Source of the DNA: Alligator mississippiensis
Taxonomy: Eukaryota > Chordata > Crocodylia > Alligatoridae
Assembly (NCBI RefSeq): GCF_030867095.1
Contig: NC_081828.1
Coordinates: 2,619,001 to 2,683,000, forward strand
Length of the DNA stretch: 64,000 nt
Direction of reading: 5' to 3'
Under the pieces are notes generated by a model that was not told where the DNA came from, made no database searches, and saw only the letters and a list, made by a program, of their open reading frames with translations. Shown here piece by piece: positions 1 through 29,149 of the stretch. The stretch's first letter is position 1. Every line of letters begins with the position of its first letter. A program made the translations under genes and the position numbers.

Positions 1-61
1 GTCTGCATCGCCATTCAGATCTTTATAGGGGGCCCCAAATTAAAAAAGGTTGAAAACCACT
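1..61 (+). mobile_element. hAT-like element fragment, right end
   Basis: It ends GGTTGAAAACCACTGG, the inverted form of the CAGTGGTTTTCAACC terminus seen at 15888. Cut by the window edge. Confidence 0.5.
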
Positions 62-3000
62 GGCCTAGTGTAGTGGGCCCTCTCGCTTGGCGGGGTCTAT
101 AGCACTGCAGCAGTACTGCTAATTGTTGTCACATTTTAATTGCCTCTCAGGGGACCTGGACCATGGTATGGCTCCACTGTAAGTACAGATTTGAGAGGTT
201 GCTGCTGTTGTGTAACCATCACACTGTTGTAAAAGCAAGCATGATAGATTTGCAGGCATCCAATTTTTTGACAGGACAAGTGCAAACTCCTTCCCAAGCT
301 GACATACTGTGCTCTTCTCCCATACAAATCTGGAAAGACAAATTGAAAAAACCCCACTGAATCTCTTCAGAGCCAACTTCTTGTCAGGCTCCTTCTCCAA
401 ATGGTTAATGTGACTGCATACCAAGGGAGGAATGGAAGCAGAAATAAGGTGAAAGCTAAGTTTGGGAAGGTATCATATGAAAGCTAAGTCTGCCTTTCAA
501 AAGTCCCATGAGAAGATAGGCGCTCTCACTTAAAAACAACCAAAAACATAAAGCAAAAAAAAGCTGCTGTTTGCTGGGGTTACTTCCTTCCCCGACATGA
601 ATTTAATAGATGGGCCTGACGGTGGGTACGAAACAGGTTGTGTACGTGCAAGGCGTGACTTTTTCCAAACCTGAGGAGCAGATAACGTGTCTGTCCAGTC
701 GTCCGTCTGTGTTATATATTGAATAACTGTTAATGGAATTAGAAGCGTAATTATGCCTGTGTGTCCTTTGTGTACACACTTTGAAACAGCAAGCCTGCGT
801 GCACAGTGATGTGGACCCTGCCCCACAAAATACCTTGGAAAAGGTCTGCTTATCTGTCTAGCTTAGCTCTCTTCCATTGGGATGGCACTTATTGGCTGCA
901 GTTTTAGGTGGAGCTGATGGGATCCACAAGCATAACTGCCTGCAGAGTCCCATCAAAGTCATTAGGACTCATTAGGATGCCCGCTCCCTTCCACCGGGTG
1001 TTCTGGAAATGCTATTGCTGGATTGGTGTGATTGACAGGGGCCATAGTATCACGATAGACATCAGCGTGTTCATGCTTACGGATAGTTTAATTGCTAGTA
1101 TCAAGATGAGAAATCAGCATGGCTAGTTTAATTGCTCTCCAAAAACCGGTGAAATATAATGCAGCATGGGATACTAATCTTGGATTGCATTTAATCATAG
1201 AAGAGTCATGGTGGTAGGGAGACGGTGCCTGAGCTCTCTCTTCAAGAGGACAAGGCTGATCAAGGTGTGTGTCTAAACTAGCAGGGCCCGGCTCCGGGAG
1301 CACACTGCACATATAACTGGAGACGTGCACTGTTCTCAGCTGAGTTGCCTGTGTGGGTCACAGGTTTCGGAGGACGCTGGAAGTATCTTGTGCTCTTTAC
1401 TTCTTTTAGTTTCAACGTGTTTGAGAGAAGGAGAGTTGTTCTGTTCTGTCCCTGAAGGATACTGGATGTCCTTTAAGGGCTGCCAGCCAGAGTTCAGTTT
1501 CCTTTCAAGCTCAACCATCCCTGAATGACTTTAACATTGAATAAGACTAAGGTGGCATGACTTTTTTTAACGACCCTAGAGCATTGTTTTGTGCAGCTCA
1601 CCTGCAGAAAAGCTGGAATTTGACTGAGGTGGACCCTAATCCTTCAAAGACTTGCACTCGTGTGCTCCTGTGTGCCTACACTTACACGCAGTCCTATCAG
1701 GGGAAAAGATTTTTAATAACTCCTAAAGCATTAGGAAACTCTTATCTGTTTTCTTGCTGTCAGTCTGTGAATATTGTTTTCTTGGCTGTCTCTGACCTGG
1801 AACTTATCTCTCTTCTTGTACAAGCCGCCTGCTTTTCTGTAGATGAATCATAGTTCAGCCCAGATGAGTGTGATTTCTGGTATAGCACCTCACTAGCACT
1901 GCTCTATTATATTATTCTTCCTAAGCTGCTCTATTCTTTTCCAGTTTGGTTTAAAAATTCTCCCATCAACATGCAAAAAAAAAAAAAATGTTCCTTTTCC
2001 TACACTCACAGGCAAGCATAGGTAGAAAAATTGGCATTTGATGATTTTACCATAGGAACAAGATAATGTGATTTCTGAATGGAGCAGAGCATCATGCATC
2101 GTTTTATGGAAATGCAGCGAGAATGAGATCAAAGAGATGGGTCTGTTCAGCCAGGACATTTATCATTAAGAATGGAATAGATTTTAATATAAGAGCTTGG
2201 GCAGCACTGATCCTTTGTTGCTTGCCTTCTTTCTTTTCCTCTGATCTGCGGATATGAAGGCTTCTGCACAGATGATGAGGTCTGAATGTTGCACATCTGA
2301 TCCAGGGGCTCAGGATAGTGCTACAAGATCACTCGTGGCTTGATTTGGGGGTTACTTTGGTCACAGAGGGCCAGAAAAGTGCACACTCCTGGTGGCAAAC
2401 TGACAGGAATCAAAGCTTGCAGAAAATAAACCCCATAATTAAAAAAAAAAATCAGCACAATCTGAAAACACTGGAAGAAAGACTTACAAAATGATTATTT
2501 TAAATTACATTGTTTCTTAAACTTTGAACTTGGCAAAACGTTCAAATTGCAGCGTTGTCCAGCCCGCAGTGGAGGGGTGCGTTCCTGAAGAGGGACTTAC
2601 AGGGAAGGGGTGACCTACACGGGACCAAAACGAGAGACCACATTTGGGAAGACGGAGGTAGAAATGAATAGTTGGGGTGGGCTGGTTTTCTGTGCACCTT
2701 GTGATAGGCCTTCAAACCCATAGAAAGGGTTTCTGGTTTTGGAAATGCCACCTTGTCAAAACTCGGATAACCAGAAGAAGTTATAATGATCCTAATAAGG
2801 GGCAGCTTTGTGGATAGTTGCAGTAAGTCAGCCAACTCTACCTGTCTAGATTTCTGCAGAGGATGGATGATAGGAATCGGGCACCTCCATCACTGTCCCT
2901 TTATAACCTGGTATCCTTAGACCAAGCCTTTCTGCAAACCGAATGTTTTAGGCATGCGGGGAGGCACCTGGGCATGTTACACGTGACAGAACGAAGGATT

Positions 3001-3064
3001 TGAATTAAATCCTACTGGGGCAAGAGGCAAATCTGTATTTTGAGAGAAGAGGCGCTTTCTCTTT
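62..3064. other. Sequence upstream of the first AKR1A1 exon in the window
   Basis: No exon, RNA gene or clear element seen apart from an A-run at 1976-1988. Most likely AKR1A1 intron. Confidence 0.6.
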
Positions 3065-4440
3065 CCTTTATGGCAACCCATCACGTATTTGGAGACTGAT
3101 TATTGTGTCCCTTCGTAAGCACCTTTTCCACAAGCTGAACGTGCCCAGCTCCTTCAGCCTCCTCTCGTATGACTTGCTTTCCAAGCCCTTTATCATCTTT
3201 GTTGCCATCTCTGGACCCCTTCTCACTTCTTCACGTCCTTCTTAAAATGCAGATCCCAGAACTGCACATGGCATCCATATGAGGTTTAACCGGTGCTGGA
3301 TAGCGAGGCACTGTCACCTCCGATGTCTTTTAGCCAGCGCTTTTATGGATGCAGCCCAAAACCACGTTTGCCTTTTTGTGCAGCTGCATTGCACTGCAGG
3401 CTCGTGGTCTGTGATCTGCCAAGACTCCCAAATCCTTGCCCACAGAGCTGCCATCCAGCCAAGTGTCCTCCACTTTATATTCATGCTCTTGATCATTCCT
3501 CTCGAGGGGCAGCACCTTGCATTTGTCTGCAGCGAGCTTCACACCATTGGCTGCAGCCTGGTTTACCGATCTAGAATCGTAGAAAATCATAGAAAATGGG
3601 GGTTGGAAGGGACCTCGGGAGGGCTGTCAAGATCCTCTGAATTGCACTCGCATCCTCCAGTGTGTCCACAACCCTTCCCAGTTTCATGTCGTCTACAAAT
3701 GTGCTCGAGAAGCTCTCTGCACTAGCGTCTGAATTGTTATTAAACATGCTGAACCGCCCCGGGCCCGGGACAGACTCCTGTGGGGCTCCACTTGAACCCT
3801 CCTGCCCTTCTGACACGGACCCGTGGATAATTACCCTTTGCTTGCACCTGTTGAGCCAGTTATCTCTCCACCTTGTAATAGTTTTGTCCAGCCCACATTT
3901 CTCCAATTTGTTCATGAGAAGGGCACGCGGGACCTTGTCTAAAGCCTTGCTGAAGTCCAGATACACGATATCCACAGCGTTTCCATCATCCAGCCAAGCA
4001 GTCACCTTGTCCAAGAAGGGGATCGTGTGTTTGATACCATTTGTTCTTCATAAGTCATTGCTGGCTGGTTGTGATCAGCCTTTCCTCCTCCAGACGCTTA
4101 AATGTCCTTCCTTATGGAAATGCTTTGGTAGCTTCCCAGGTATGGAGGTGAGGCTAACTGTCCTGCACTTCCCCAGGTCTTTTTTTTTTTGCCTTTTTTT
4201 AAAGAGGGGCACTACGTTGGTCCTTTTTCCAGTCCTCTGGTCCCCGTCCCATCTCCCATGCCTATGTGAAGATCATTGCAAAGCACCCCGAGATCTCCTC
4301 TGCCATTTCCTTCAGTACCGTGGGATGAAGTTCATCCGGCCCTGCTGGCCTGAATGTATTCAGACCTGGCAAAAGTTGCCTGACTTGGAGGAATGCAGAA
4401 GAGGCGATTTAGATGCCTCAATGCTGCTACGTTTGGGAGG
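3065..4440 (-). mobile_element. CR1 LINE, reverse transcriptase part
   Basis: The minus strand encodes a decayed CR1 ORF2 segment: VTAWLDDGNAVDIVYLDFSK, an SGVPQGSV-like motif and FVDD in place of FADD. It is interrupted by a second CR1 3' tail near 3570-3660 and has several frame breaks. Confidence 0.88.
3570..3661 (-). mobile_element. CR1 3' tail nested in the older CR1
   Basis: AATCGTAGAAAATCATAGAA then GGTTGGAAGGGACCTCGGGA is the CR1 3' end in minus orientation. It interrupts the RT text of the surrounding copy. Confidence 0.65.
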
Positions 4441-4487
4441 ATATAAATCCCTCGGTTTCTGAAGAGAGATGGCATGTCTAATAATGG

Positions 4488-4925
4488 GCCCTGTAACAAG
4501 CTGGGACTTCTAGGCCCTGTTCCCAGATCTGCTGTTGACTGTCGGTGATCTTGGCCAGTGATTCTCAACCAGGGTGCCGTGCGGTGAGATCCTGCCAAGG
4601 GTGCCTCAGTGCCCAGTCCTTGTGCCAAGAAGGAAGCCATTGAGCTGGGTGTCCAGGGATCATATTTGCCCCCACGGGTCCAGACCAGGTAGGGAGGGAG
4701 CCGATGATGGGAAAAGGGCACACTAGGGTGAAGTCCTGCACGTGCAACCCTCACCTGGCACCCACTCGCTGGAGCCCACCTCTGCAGCTCCCAACTGGGG
4801 TCCTGCTACTTCCAAGAAGCGATGGAGAGGTGCCTGGGCTACAATGGTTGAGAACCATTGCCTTGGACACAGCACTTGACCGCTTGGTCTCGCTTGACCC
4901 TGCCTTGCAACATGGGCTTAACAGC
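4488..4925 (+). repeat. MIR-like SINE split by a hAT element
   Basis: The left part (TGGGACTTCTAGGCCCTGTT...GATCTTGG) and right part (CTTGGACACAGCACTTGACC) together follow the MIR core. The interruption is the element at 4556-4860. Confidence 0.55.
4556..4860. mobile_element. Non-autonomous hAT-like element
   Basis: Inverted ends CAGTGATTCTCAACCAGG and GGTTGAGAACCATTG. The flanks TCTTGGCC and CCTTGGAC agree at 6 of 8 bases, fitting an old 8-bp hAT target duplication. Confidence 0.7.
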
Positions 4926-5679
4926 CGTGGCGCGAGCAGGCTTGGTTTGGAAAGCTCTGCAGGATCCCTAAGCTCTGGCTTCCTTGATAGCCGCAGACAG
5001 CTCCGAGCTGCGAGGCATTCGACTGTCTCGCTACTCCTGTCAAACCGGTTTTTTGGCATGCCTGTTACTCTGACCACGCTGCTGCTCGTTCTGTTAAACA
5101 GCTTTCCTTTCATTGCATGCATTCATGCATTTACTTTACACCAGTGCGGGCAGACAGCAGAAAGCACCCTGTTAATACAAATACTCTTCTTTTCTCAGTT
5201 ACCGTTAGTTTATTGGTTAGAAACGTCTCTTGCATGCTTTAAAAACCCTCTTGAGCAGACCTGGAAACCTTCCTAACTCTCAGAAACTTGTTTTTTGAAT
5301 GGAACAAAGACCCATTGTCTCCAGCTGGACTGCGTCTGGTGGCAGAATAGGGAACACATGCAAATGCCCTGCCGATTTACACACGGCTAAATGACCAATC
5401 CTGATTTATCGGCCCTGGAAACGTAAGCACGCTGTCAAGAGACTACACCCCAGTGTCGGGCTGTCTTGCAGAGTCATGCTTACAGTATCGCGTCCTTAGG
5501 CACTGCTTGCTGAAAGCTGAGGCCTGGCTGTCAGGGCTCTTAAAATGTCACAATCAGACCAGCCTCATATAACTGGCATAATTCGGTCCTGCCTTAAATC
5601 CTGATTAGCAATTATTGAGAATGACCTTCCTGCTTTCTGTCCTTCCGTCTTAATAGAAGCTATTGCAGCAGGGGGGACA

Positions 5680-6325
5680 GGGGACAAGAAGCTGGGCAGG
5701 AGCCAGCAGCGTGCCCGTGGTGCCAAGAAGGTGACCGGCATCCTGGGCTGCATGGGTAGGAGCGTTGCCAGCGGGTCAAGGAAAGTGATCCTTCCCCTCT
5801 ATTCTGCACTGGGGAGGCCACATCTGGAGTCCTGTGTCCAGCTGTGGCCCCCACGACAGAAAGGATGTGGACACATTGGAGAGAGTCCCGTGAAGGGCAA
5901 TGAAAATGGTTGTGGGGCTGGGGGACAGGACTTAGAAGAGGCGGAGGGAACTGGGCTGATTTAGTCTGCAGAAGAGAAGACCGAGGGGGATTGAATACCA
6001 GCCTTCACCTCCCTGCCGGGGGGCTGCAAAGAGGACGGAGCTGGGCTGTTCTCGTGGGGGCAGATGACAGAAGGAGCAATGGGCTCAGGCTGCAGCAAGG
6101 GAAGTTGAGGTTGGATATTAGGAAAAAAATTCTCACGAGGAGGGTGGTGAAGCACTGGAGCAGGCTATCTAGAGAGGTGGGGGAGTCTCCATCCTTGTCA
6201 AGCCAGGCCTCAAAAACCTCCAAAGCCCTGGCTGGGATGATGCAGCTGGGGCTGGTCGTGCCTTGAGCCGGGGTTGGACTGGATGCGACTCCTGAGCTCC
6301 CTTCCACCCTTCTTGTCTGACTCAT
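5680..6325 (+). mobile_element. CR1 LINE 3' part
   Basis: Plus-strand CR1 text: end of ORF2 (ILPLYSALGRPHLESCVQLW in one frame) followed by the 3' UTR ending GGTTGGACTGGATGCGACTC. Confidence 0.85.
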
Positions 6326-7084
6326 GGAAAGGGGGACAGGAAACAAACTACATTTTGGAGGGGTTTTTGGACCATCAGTCTATACAGGTGATTGAAGACC
6401 TGGACTACAGGGTGATTTCTGGGTCCTCCTCAGAGTGATGCTCCAGTTCCATGACTCCTATGAATGTCGATTTGGGGGGGGATAATTAGATTGCACGTAG
6501 CTTTATCAGGCCTCGAGAGAGATTTCACAATAACTGGCCTGTTTATAGTAACTCTTCTACAGAAAACTCTTCGTCATAGTGAAAGTACACATTGCCTGTA
6601 CAGAGGAACGGAGACCTTTTTGCCATCGTGCTGGAAATGTGCTTTGTCACTGTGGCTCAGGGAAATTGGCCTTCAGCCTCCAGCTTTTCTCTCCAAGTGC
6701 CAAAGGCTTTAGTCAAAATATCCTGTGTCTGGCTTTGCTTTTTCTTCCAGCAGCTGAAACAAATCTGACGGGGGTCACAGCCTCTCCTCCCAGCTGCATT
6801 TTTCTTTTAATTCTGGTCTGCAGGGTAAACTGGACCACCGGTTATCTTCCCTTAGTATTGCTTGTTTGGCCAGCTTTGCCATGTGAAATGCTGGTGCTTT
6901 GATGGATGAGTTGAAAGAAACTCTGTGTGTCTTTTCCTGAATCATCACGGTCTCCTCTGTGGAAATTGTTTTCTCTCGTACAGGGATACTCCGCAGCTGA
7001 GATCAGGGCCCTGTTGTGCCCGGTCCTGTACAAAGTCGGTTATATGAGCAGTCAATCCTGATCTAAAAAGGCAAGGCTAAAGTG

Positions 7085-7560
7085 ATGTCTCCATCCACAG
7101 AAACAGTGTCCCTGTCAGTGCTACAAAAGCCTGTCTTAACTTTAGAGGCTCCTTCTTTGCCACTTGTTAAACCAGACCAAGGTCGTTGGGTAGATGCGGG
7201 TAGGGCTGTACTCCGAGTTGTAATCATGCCGTTGTACATATGCGAGGCAGGCTTGGATGCCATCCTGGTGTGGGATGTTGGTGTATAAGCTAGTGCCATC
7301 CATGGTGGCTAGGGGGGCATTGCTGGGAAGGTGGTTCATGTTTTTGCATTTTTGCAGGAAATCTGCTGCGTCTTGCATACAGCTCGGTCTGTGGGTGATG
7401 AGTGGTTTTAGGATGGACTCGATGAAACCAATAGTTCTTCCGTCGGGGCTCCGTGGTTGGAAATGATACGTCTGCCAGGGTTCCCGTGTTTGTGCGTTTC
7501 TCGTGTTTGTGGGTCTCTCGGTTCTAACCCTCAAAGGGAACTTACAAAACACCTTTCGCA
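7085..7560 (-). mobile_element. Penelope-like element reverse transcriptase fragment
   Basis: The minus strand reads IGFIESILKPLITHRPSCMQ, DAADFLQKCKNMNHLPSNAP and LATMDGTSLYTNIPHQDGIQ. The LYTNIP motif is typical of Penelope-like reverse transcriptases. Decayed copy. Confidence 0.72.
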
Positions 7561-8026
7561 GATGAGCCTACGAACTTCACGTCCTAGATCTACTGGATCC
7601 AAAAAAAATCATGGACTCGATGTAGACCCTGGATTTATGACACGTTACAACCTGCCTGATATCTGATTCACCAGGAACTTGCCAGACCTGACCTTGTACC
7701 CTTTTCTTCCACTCCCCCTCCTTTACTGCCCGTTGTCTTCCTAATTTCCAGCTAGTTACCTTTTCTAAGACAGCCTCTTTTCAACCTTGGAAAATGACTA
7801 CTGTAGACTCTCCTTTACTCACCTTTGGCTTTTTTTTTTTCTCTTTCCACGCCCCTCTCTTCCCTGCTCTATCTTTTTGTTTTCCTAATTTCCACCTATT
7901 TACATTCGCGCTGACATCCAGCCACACTTTCAGCTTCTTTCATTCCTTGGAGTCTCAGAACAGCAGACTTCCTATGTCTGAAGAGGGATGATTGCACCTG
8001 AAAGCTTGCAAAAGGCAATCAGGACT

Positions 8027-8245
8027 CGTAGTAAAGATGACATCTTTTATTAGACCAATAAGAATTTTTTGCAAAACAATGTCTTTAATTGCAAGCTTTC
8101 GGGCACAAACACCCTTCATCAGGCACTGGAGAAAAGATTGTAAACGTTCTCCTGGGTAGCAAAAGCTGAAAGCTTGCAAAGAACTTTTTCCAGTTATTCA
8201 GTTGGTCTAATAAAAGATATCACATCTACCCAAAGAACCTTGTCT
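8027..8245. repeat. Inverted-repeat unit, possibly the Penelope-like terminal region
   Basis: ATCTTTTATTAGACCAATAA (8042-8061) is answered by TTGGTCTAATAAAAGAT (8205-8221) in the other orientation, with AAGCTTTCGGGCACAAACAC between them. A diverged relative lies near 30261. Confidence 0.6.
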
Positions 8246-8365
8246 GCTGATGTCCTCAGACCAGCACAACTACAACCAAAAACCTGTAAAACAGACCTGG
8301 CATTCAGGGCAGGATAGAGATGTATAGTCAAGGCCTTGCTCCCCACTGGACAGTTAAGATAATAG

Positions 8366-8555
8366 GTGGTTTGACTGGAACAGGTTCCCCAGAGAGGTGG
8401 TGCAGTCTCCATCCTTGGAGGTTTTGAAGCCCTGGGTAGACAAAGCCTTGTCTGGGATGATATATTTGGGGCCGGTCCTGCTTGGAGCAGGGGTTGGACT
8501 GGATGTGACCCCCTGAGCTCCCTTCCCACCCTCATTGTCTGTAATTCTACAAAAT
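8366..8555 (+). mobile_element. CR1 3' fragment
   Basis: Contains GGTTCCCCAGAGAGGTGGTG and GGGTTGGACTGGATGTGACC, the typical CR1 3' end. Confidence 0.85.
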
Positions 8556-9455
8556 ATGATCTTACCTTTTTTTCTATCGCTGGAAGAAGCGGACAGTGTC
8601 AGCATGTGTCTGTTGCTTATTTTAGAATAATTGGCTTTGTAATTCTATTTTTTATCTCTGTCTTAACCAAAAGCTGCTGGAAAAATTTGGAGAAGACACT
8701 GTCCCACCTTGTCCAATTCTGGTGTCGTGCCTCACAGCTCACCTGAGGCAGGCAGGTGAGCGCACGCGTGCCCTGGTGTGTGCCAGTGTTTCACCAGAGC
8801 ACTTATGGACAGAGACTGTTTCTTACAATAGCAGCTTCATTGTCGGGCAGGTGGGAATATGGGAAGTGAGTACAACTATAGGAAAAGCTACTATGTGCAG
8901 AGGACTAGTATCCTAATACAGCAAGGTGGATAGAGTCCTTATGCTGATGTTTTGTTTTTTAATGCAACTCCCCTAGCACGGTATGGATCATGCTTTGCAG
9001 GCACTGTCTGCTGCTGCTGAAGGCTGGAAAGAGTGTCCCAGTAGAAGTACTGGGAGGAATCGTACTTTTAGAGCAGCACAAACACCTCCTGGCATACCTT
9101 AGATCACAAGGGGAATAGGGCAGCTGCATCATGCCTTGACAGCAAGTCACATCTTTGACCAGTGACTTCTTCCTGCCTACAAGGAAGACTTATTTTCTTC
9201 CTAATCCCCTTGGTGCATCTAGCAGTATTAGCCCTGCATGGTTCTTACACCTAGGCGAGGAAAGAGTTATGAAGGATTCATGACCTTCAAAGTGGGTCTC
9301 TGCAAATACAGGTTTGAAACTACAGGTCTAGGCCTGAATTTATAATTAACAGGATTTCTTTTTCTTTGTAGATCCACAAAAGGTCATTCTTGAAAACAAG
9401 ACAGACATTGCCGTCTCGTGAACTTTGCTGGGTTAATCTCTGTTTCTGATTGCAG

Positions 9456-25251
<15,796 letters not shown>

Positions 25252-25360
25252 CTGCAGTAATGAGATGTTGGAGCAGACTCCTTGCGCTGCTCTACAAGCT
25301 AGCTGTTGTCAGAGTTTATTATGAAATCTTTCCAAATAAAATCTTCTGACTATCTGGCTT
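25252..25360 (+). promoter_or_regulatory. AKR1A1: AKR1A1 3' UTR with poly(A) signal
   Basis: A short 3' UTR follows the TAA stop. A canonical AATAAA lies at 25335-25340, about 85 bases after the stop, so cleavage near 25355 is expected. The exact cleavage site is inferred. Confidence 0.75.
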
Positions 25361-28300
25361 GTGTCAGCCTGCAGGATGGTGCACTGCCTATAATCCCCCC
25401 TCTTCCTGCAGGTATTGCAATGGCCTTGCCAGAGCAGCTGGCAGGGCATATCATGACTCCTAGTTGGTTCCTGTATTGTAATGTGAAACAGTCACAGGGT
25501 GGGGAGGGTATACCAGACTCTCAAGCTGAAATTCAGGACAGTACACTTGTGTAAAGCAGTTGTCGAGGCTTTAGCTATTATGCTTGCATTCGTAGGTGGG
25601 CATGGAGCGATAGTAATAAAAAAAGTAACTAACTGCTTAATCCTGTATTTCCGTCATTTCCTAAACAAAAAGCAAAACTTCACAGGTGACTGTTGTGTTG
25701 ATGTGTGAAAGCATTGATTAAAACCCACATTTAATTCCGTTCTTCCTTTTGGACTCTTTGTGAGAGATGTAGAAATATACTTCTTTTTCCTGTTGCATTT
25801 GCCTGTCTGTTGCTACAGAAAATAAATGCACAGCTGGGAACAATCTTCTGCTCATTTCCTGCTCCTTGGTAGTTGGGGAGTTTCAGATCTGGCCAAGCTC
25901 TGACAGCATAGTCTGATCCATCGAGCACAGGGCTTGAAAATAAAGGGTTACTGCATACAAGTACACCCCAGCACTGACGACTTGTATGGCCTTGGGGATG
26001 TCATTTAATGTCCCGATTATCTCTTCCCCACTGCAGTGTAGAATTAATACTGACTTGCCTTGGAAGCACAGCAGATTGAATAGCTTTTTTCCCTTGACTC
26101 GGCAAACTTCAAGGGATTCTTTAAGTTTTGAGGTCTCTTTTCAGATAGCCCATAGGCAATTCTTGTGTTTTGCTGCGATGAGAAGGAAACCACTCTAACT
26201 GGTAGTAGGTGAGAAGTACTACTGTTTATGCTTCCACAACAGCTGATAAGTACAACCAAAAGTAGAAGAGAGAATTCACATACTCAACAAATAACTTTAG
26301 AAAAAGGGTCAGACAATAATGGTGGGGTTAGTTATCGTGGCTTTGGTATAACTGAACTTGTTTTGCTTTAAGACGAGCAAAAGATCATCTTGTGCGACCT
26401 CCAGCATGGCGCAAGATCTCAGCGTCCCCTGCACAGACCTTCTTGGTTGGGGGCTGAACTACACCTTTGAGAGAGGTTCAAATGAAGATTTTTTTTCTTT
26501 GTGCCTTCTAAATGATCTCCATCGCTTAGTAAATCTTCATAATACAGTTTACATTTAAACTTGTGCTAATGCAGCAACACGTCATAACTGAGTTGCTTTT
26601 GTTTAAGAAACGAGGCCTTTTCTTTAGGAAAAAAATCTCTCTGTTCTGGTTTTTCTTTGACAGCCGACACGTTTGTTTGAATTATTGTCCAGCGTTAATC
26701 AAACCGGGGTAACTGGGTTCGAATATTGTCTTGCTGCCGATCGGCAGTGTACTAATCTCTGCTATAGGTTGCTTTCCTTTACAGACGCTATGCAAGAGAG
26801 ATGGCACGCTGTACGCTCTTGGAGCGAGCACTAGCTGCTCCTTTCAAGGAAGATTTTGTGCCTGTTTATTACATTTTCTCTGCTAATTGCATGTGCTTTT
26901 AATAAAGATGGTGATCAGCATCTTGTGGTTTTTTTCCTAGGTTTTGAATGGAATGGCAAATACAAGAAACCCAAATAAATCTTTTTTTAATTTCCATCTC
27001 AAATGATAGCGTCCAGTAAAAGGGTGGGGGGAGGGGACACACAAACCATGGTAAAAGCAAGGCTTTCTGCTTGTGTATAATTCTGTAGGACCCCGAGACC
27101 TCCAGCTCACCACTGTTGTGCCGCACGTCTCTCAATCTGCTACCGCCCAAATAAAACAGTGGGAAATGAGATTTAAGTCTTCAGTGGTGCAGCTGCTTCT
27201 GGTACTCGAGTGGGAGTTTTGAAGGACTTCACACAGCTGCAGCCGTGAAGCTGGGGTTATGTCCCCCACATTTTCTATGTTGAGAAAAGATCAAAGGGTA
27301 TCTACGAGCACGGTGGGGTCCAAGGAACTGTTAATATTAACTCCCGAGGCCCAGGTAATACCTGGCCGGGTGTTGGGAGTTTCTGACACAGGTCATGAGA
27401 GCTATTAGAGCTTCCCCAAACTATTGGGGTACTCTCCAGTTCCTATATGCTAGGAACTCCTACACCTGGTCATGCAAAAACATTAAAACATTACAACCGT
27501 GTTGTTATTGCTTCATAAGTTACGTGCTACAAATTAAATCTCAGAGACGGATGCGCTCTCTAGATAACTGCTTGCGTCACAGTGGTACCTGGATAGTGCT
27601 GGGACTTGTTGGCATAGCTGGCTCAGTACTGGCCTCCTGTTTGCAGAGGATGAAATCAGACAGGGACGTGAGGCTCGTATCACAAGTCACTGAGGTTGTT
27701 GGCTTTGCATGTTTAATAACTGTCGATGGCATGGAGCATCCTGTGGCATTTGTGCTTAAAAACTGGTTTGTGTCTTCTCGATGGTGATAAGTGCCTTCAT
27801 AGGTTGTAAGGCTGGAAGGGACCTCGGAAGATCATCAGATCCAGCCCATCGGGGTCAATAAGACATGCTGTGCATGCAACCCGCTTTTCTAAGTGCCTGA
27901 GGTATTCAGAATAGCGACAGTCTCTTAGCGAGGCCGACCAGGATTGTACCGGTGTAAAAACAATGCAATTCGATGCATCTGTTAGCAGACCGTTGATCAG
28001 TATTTTGAGCGTCCCTCTTTTAATGATGACTTTAATGAGTCCAGGTGAGACCATGAATTACACCTACATTACTAACATTGCTGACACCTGATTTGTATGA
28101 GCAAATACTGTGCCCTGATAGGCCATTGCAGTATGAGGACTGGCAGGATTAGGAGTGGAAGTAGGGAAAGTTTTATTGTAATAGGAGCAACTTGTTTCTT
28201 GACAGATTTCTTCAATCTAACCGAGCACCAGTGCCTTCTGCCCGCTTGCAAGAAGATGCAGCATAAACCGGGAAGGATGAACAGCCGTCCCAGTCTTGCT

Positions 28301-29109
28301 GGGGGCAGGAAGGGAGAGAGATTAGGAAGTAGAAGAGGAAGAGGGGATTTGCCTCCCCCGTGGTCCATGTATCCTTCCTCCTGAGAGTGACCAGCACCAA
28401 GCATCTCAGGGGAAGGTGCTGGGTAATGACTAAATAAATCCAGAGAGCAATTTCTTTCTAATCCTCTCTCACTTAAAGGTTTGTGTGTACCCAGGCCTGG
28501 GAGTTTGCATTGACTGGGATGGTTCTGCTTATCTTTTTTCTCGTCCATTCTCAGCATCAATTTATCTTGCTGCACAGGCTAAGGCTGGATGATTATTTCC
28601 CTTGCCAAGGCTGGATGAGTGTTTTGTTTGCACCTATTGGACTTAAATGTGGTGCATTGCAAAGTAATAAGTGCACCCTTGTTATGCAAAAGGGGAATGA
28701 GAGAGTTGGGTTTACTGTCTCTTAGTGGCTTTCTTAGGTGCTATGGTTAGCAATTGAGAGTGAATTGCCAATTCACCCTGTAGTCTTTTCTGTCTTTCTA
28801 TGTATCAAAGTTTTGTTTGTTTGTTTTTTGTTTTTTTTTGAAAAAATGTATTTCTGTATGTATATGTTAGTGACCCTCTCAAATCCTTCCTGTTGCACGG
28901 CTCTTAGCTCCGCTGCGTCTGGGGAGCCAGGCCGGCCAGGACTGGGAAGGTGAGGGTATGTCATGGATGTTTTTGTTCCTTCCCACTCCTGATGTTTTAT
29001 CCCACTGTGTCCTTGTTCCTTCCTACTGTTGACGTCTCCTACAGGAGATTGTTTTGTGGGGGTTTCTGGAACAATATTCTGGGTCTGATCCAGCTGGGGG
29101 AGGGGGAAT
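25361..29109. other. AKR1A1-NASP intergenic region
   Basis: No gene seen; one CR1 tail near 27.8 kb. Several further AATAAA-like strings lie just after the AKR1A1 end. Confidence 0.6.
27796..27865 (-). mobile_element. CR1 3' tail
   Basis: TTCATAGGTTGTAAGGCTGG, AAGGGACCTCGGAAGATCAT and CAGATCCAGCCCATC are CR1 3' end in minus orientation. Confidence 0.75.
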
Positions 29110-29149
29110 GAGACTGTGAGCCTCCCAGCTCACATGGACTCCCTCCCAG

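Noticed and set aside
3662-4462. 266-codon plus-strand open frame
   Set aside because: Antisense of a CR1 reverse transcriptase segment.
1-9455. First coding exon of AKR1A1 (MPLIGLGTWK-like)
   Set aside because: I searched for it by eye and found no match; it is presumed to lie upstream of the window.
1-9455. PRDX1, the expected upstream neighbour in human
   Set aside because: No peroxiredoxin motif (FTFVCPTE-like) seen on either strand, so the gene is probably further left.
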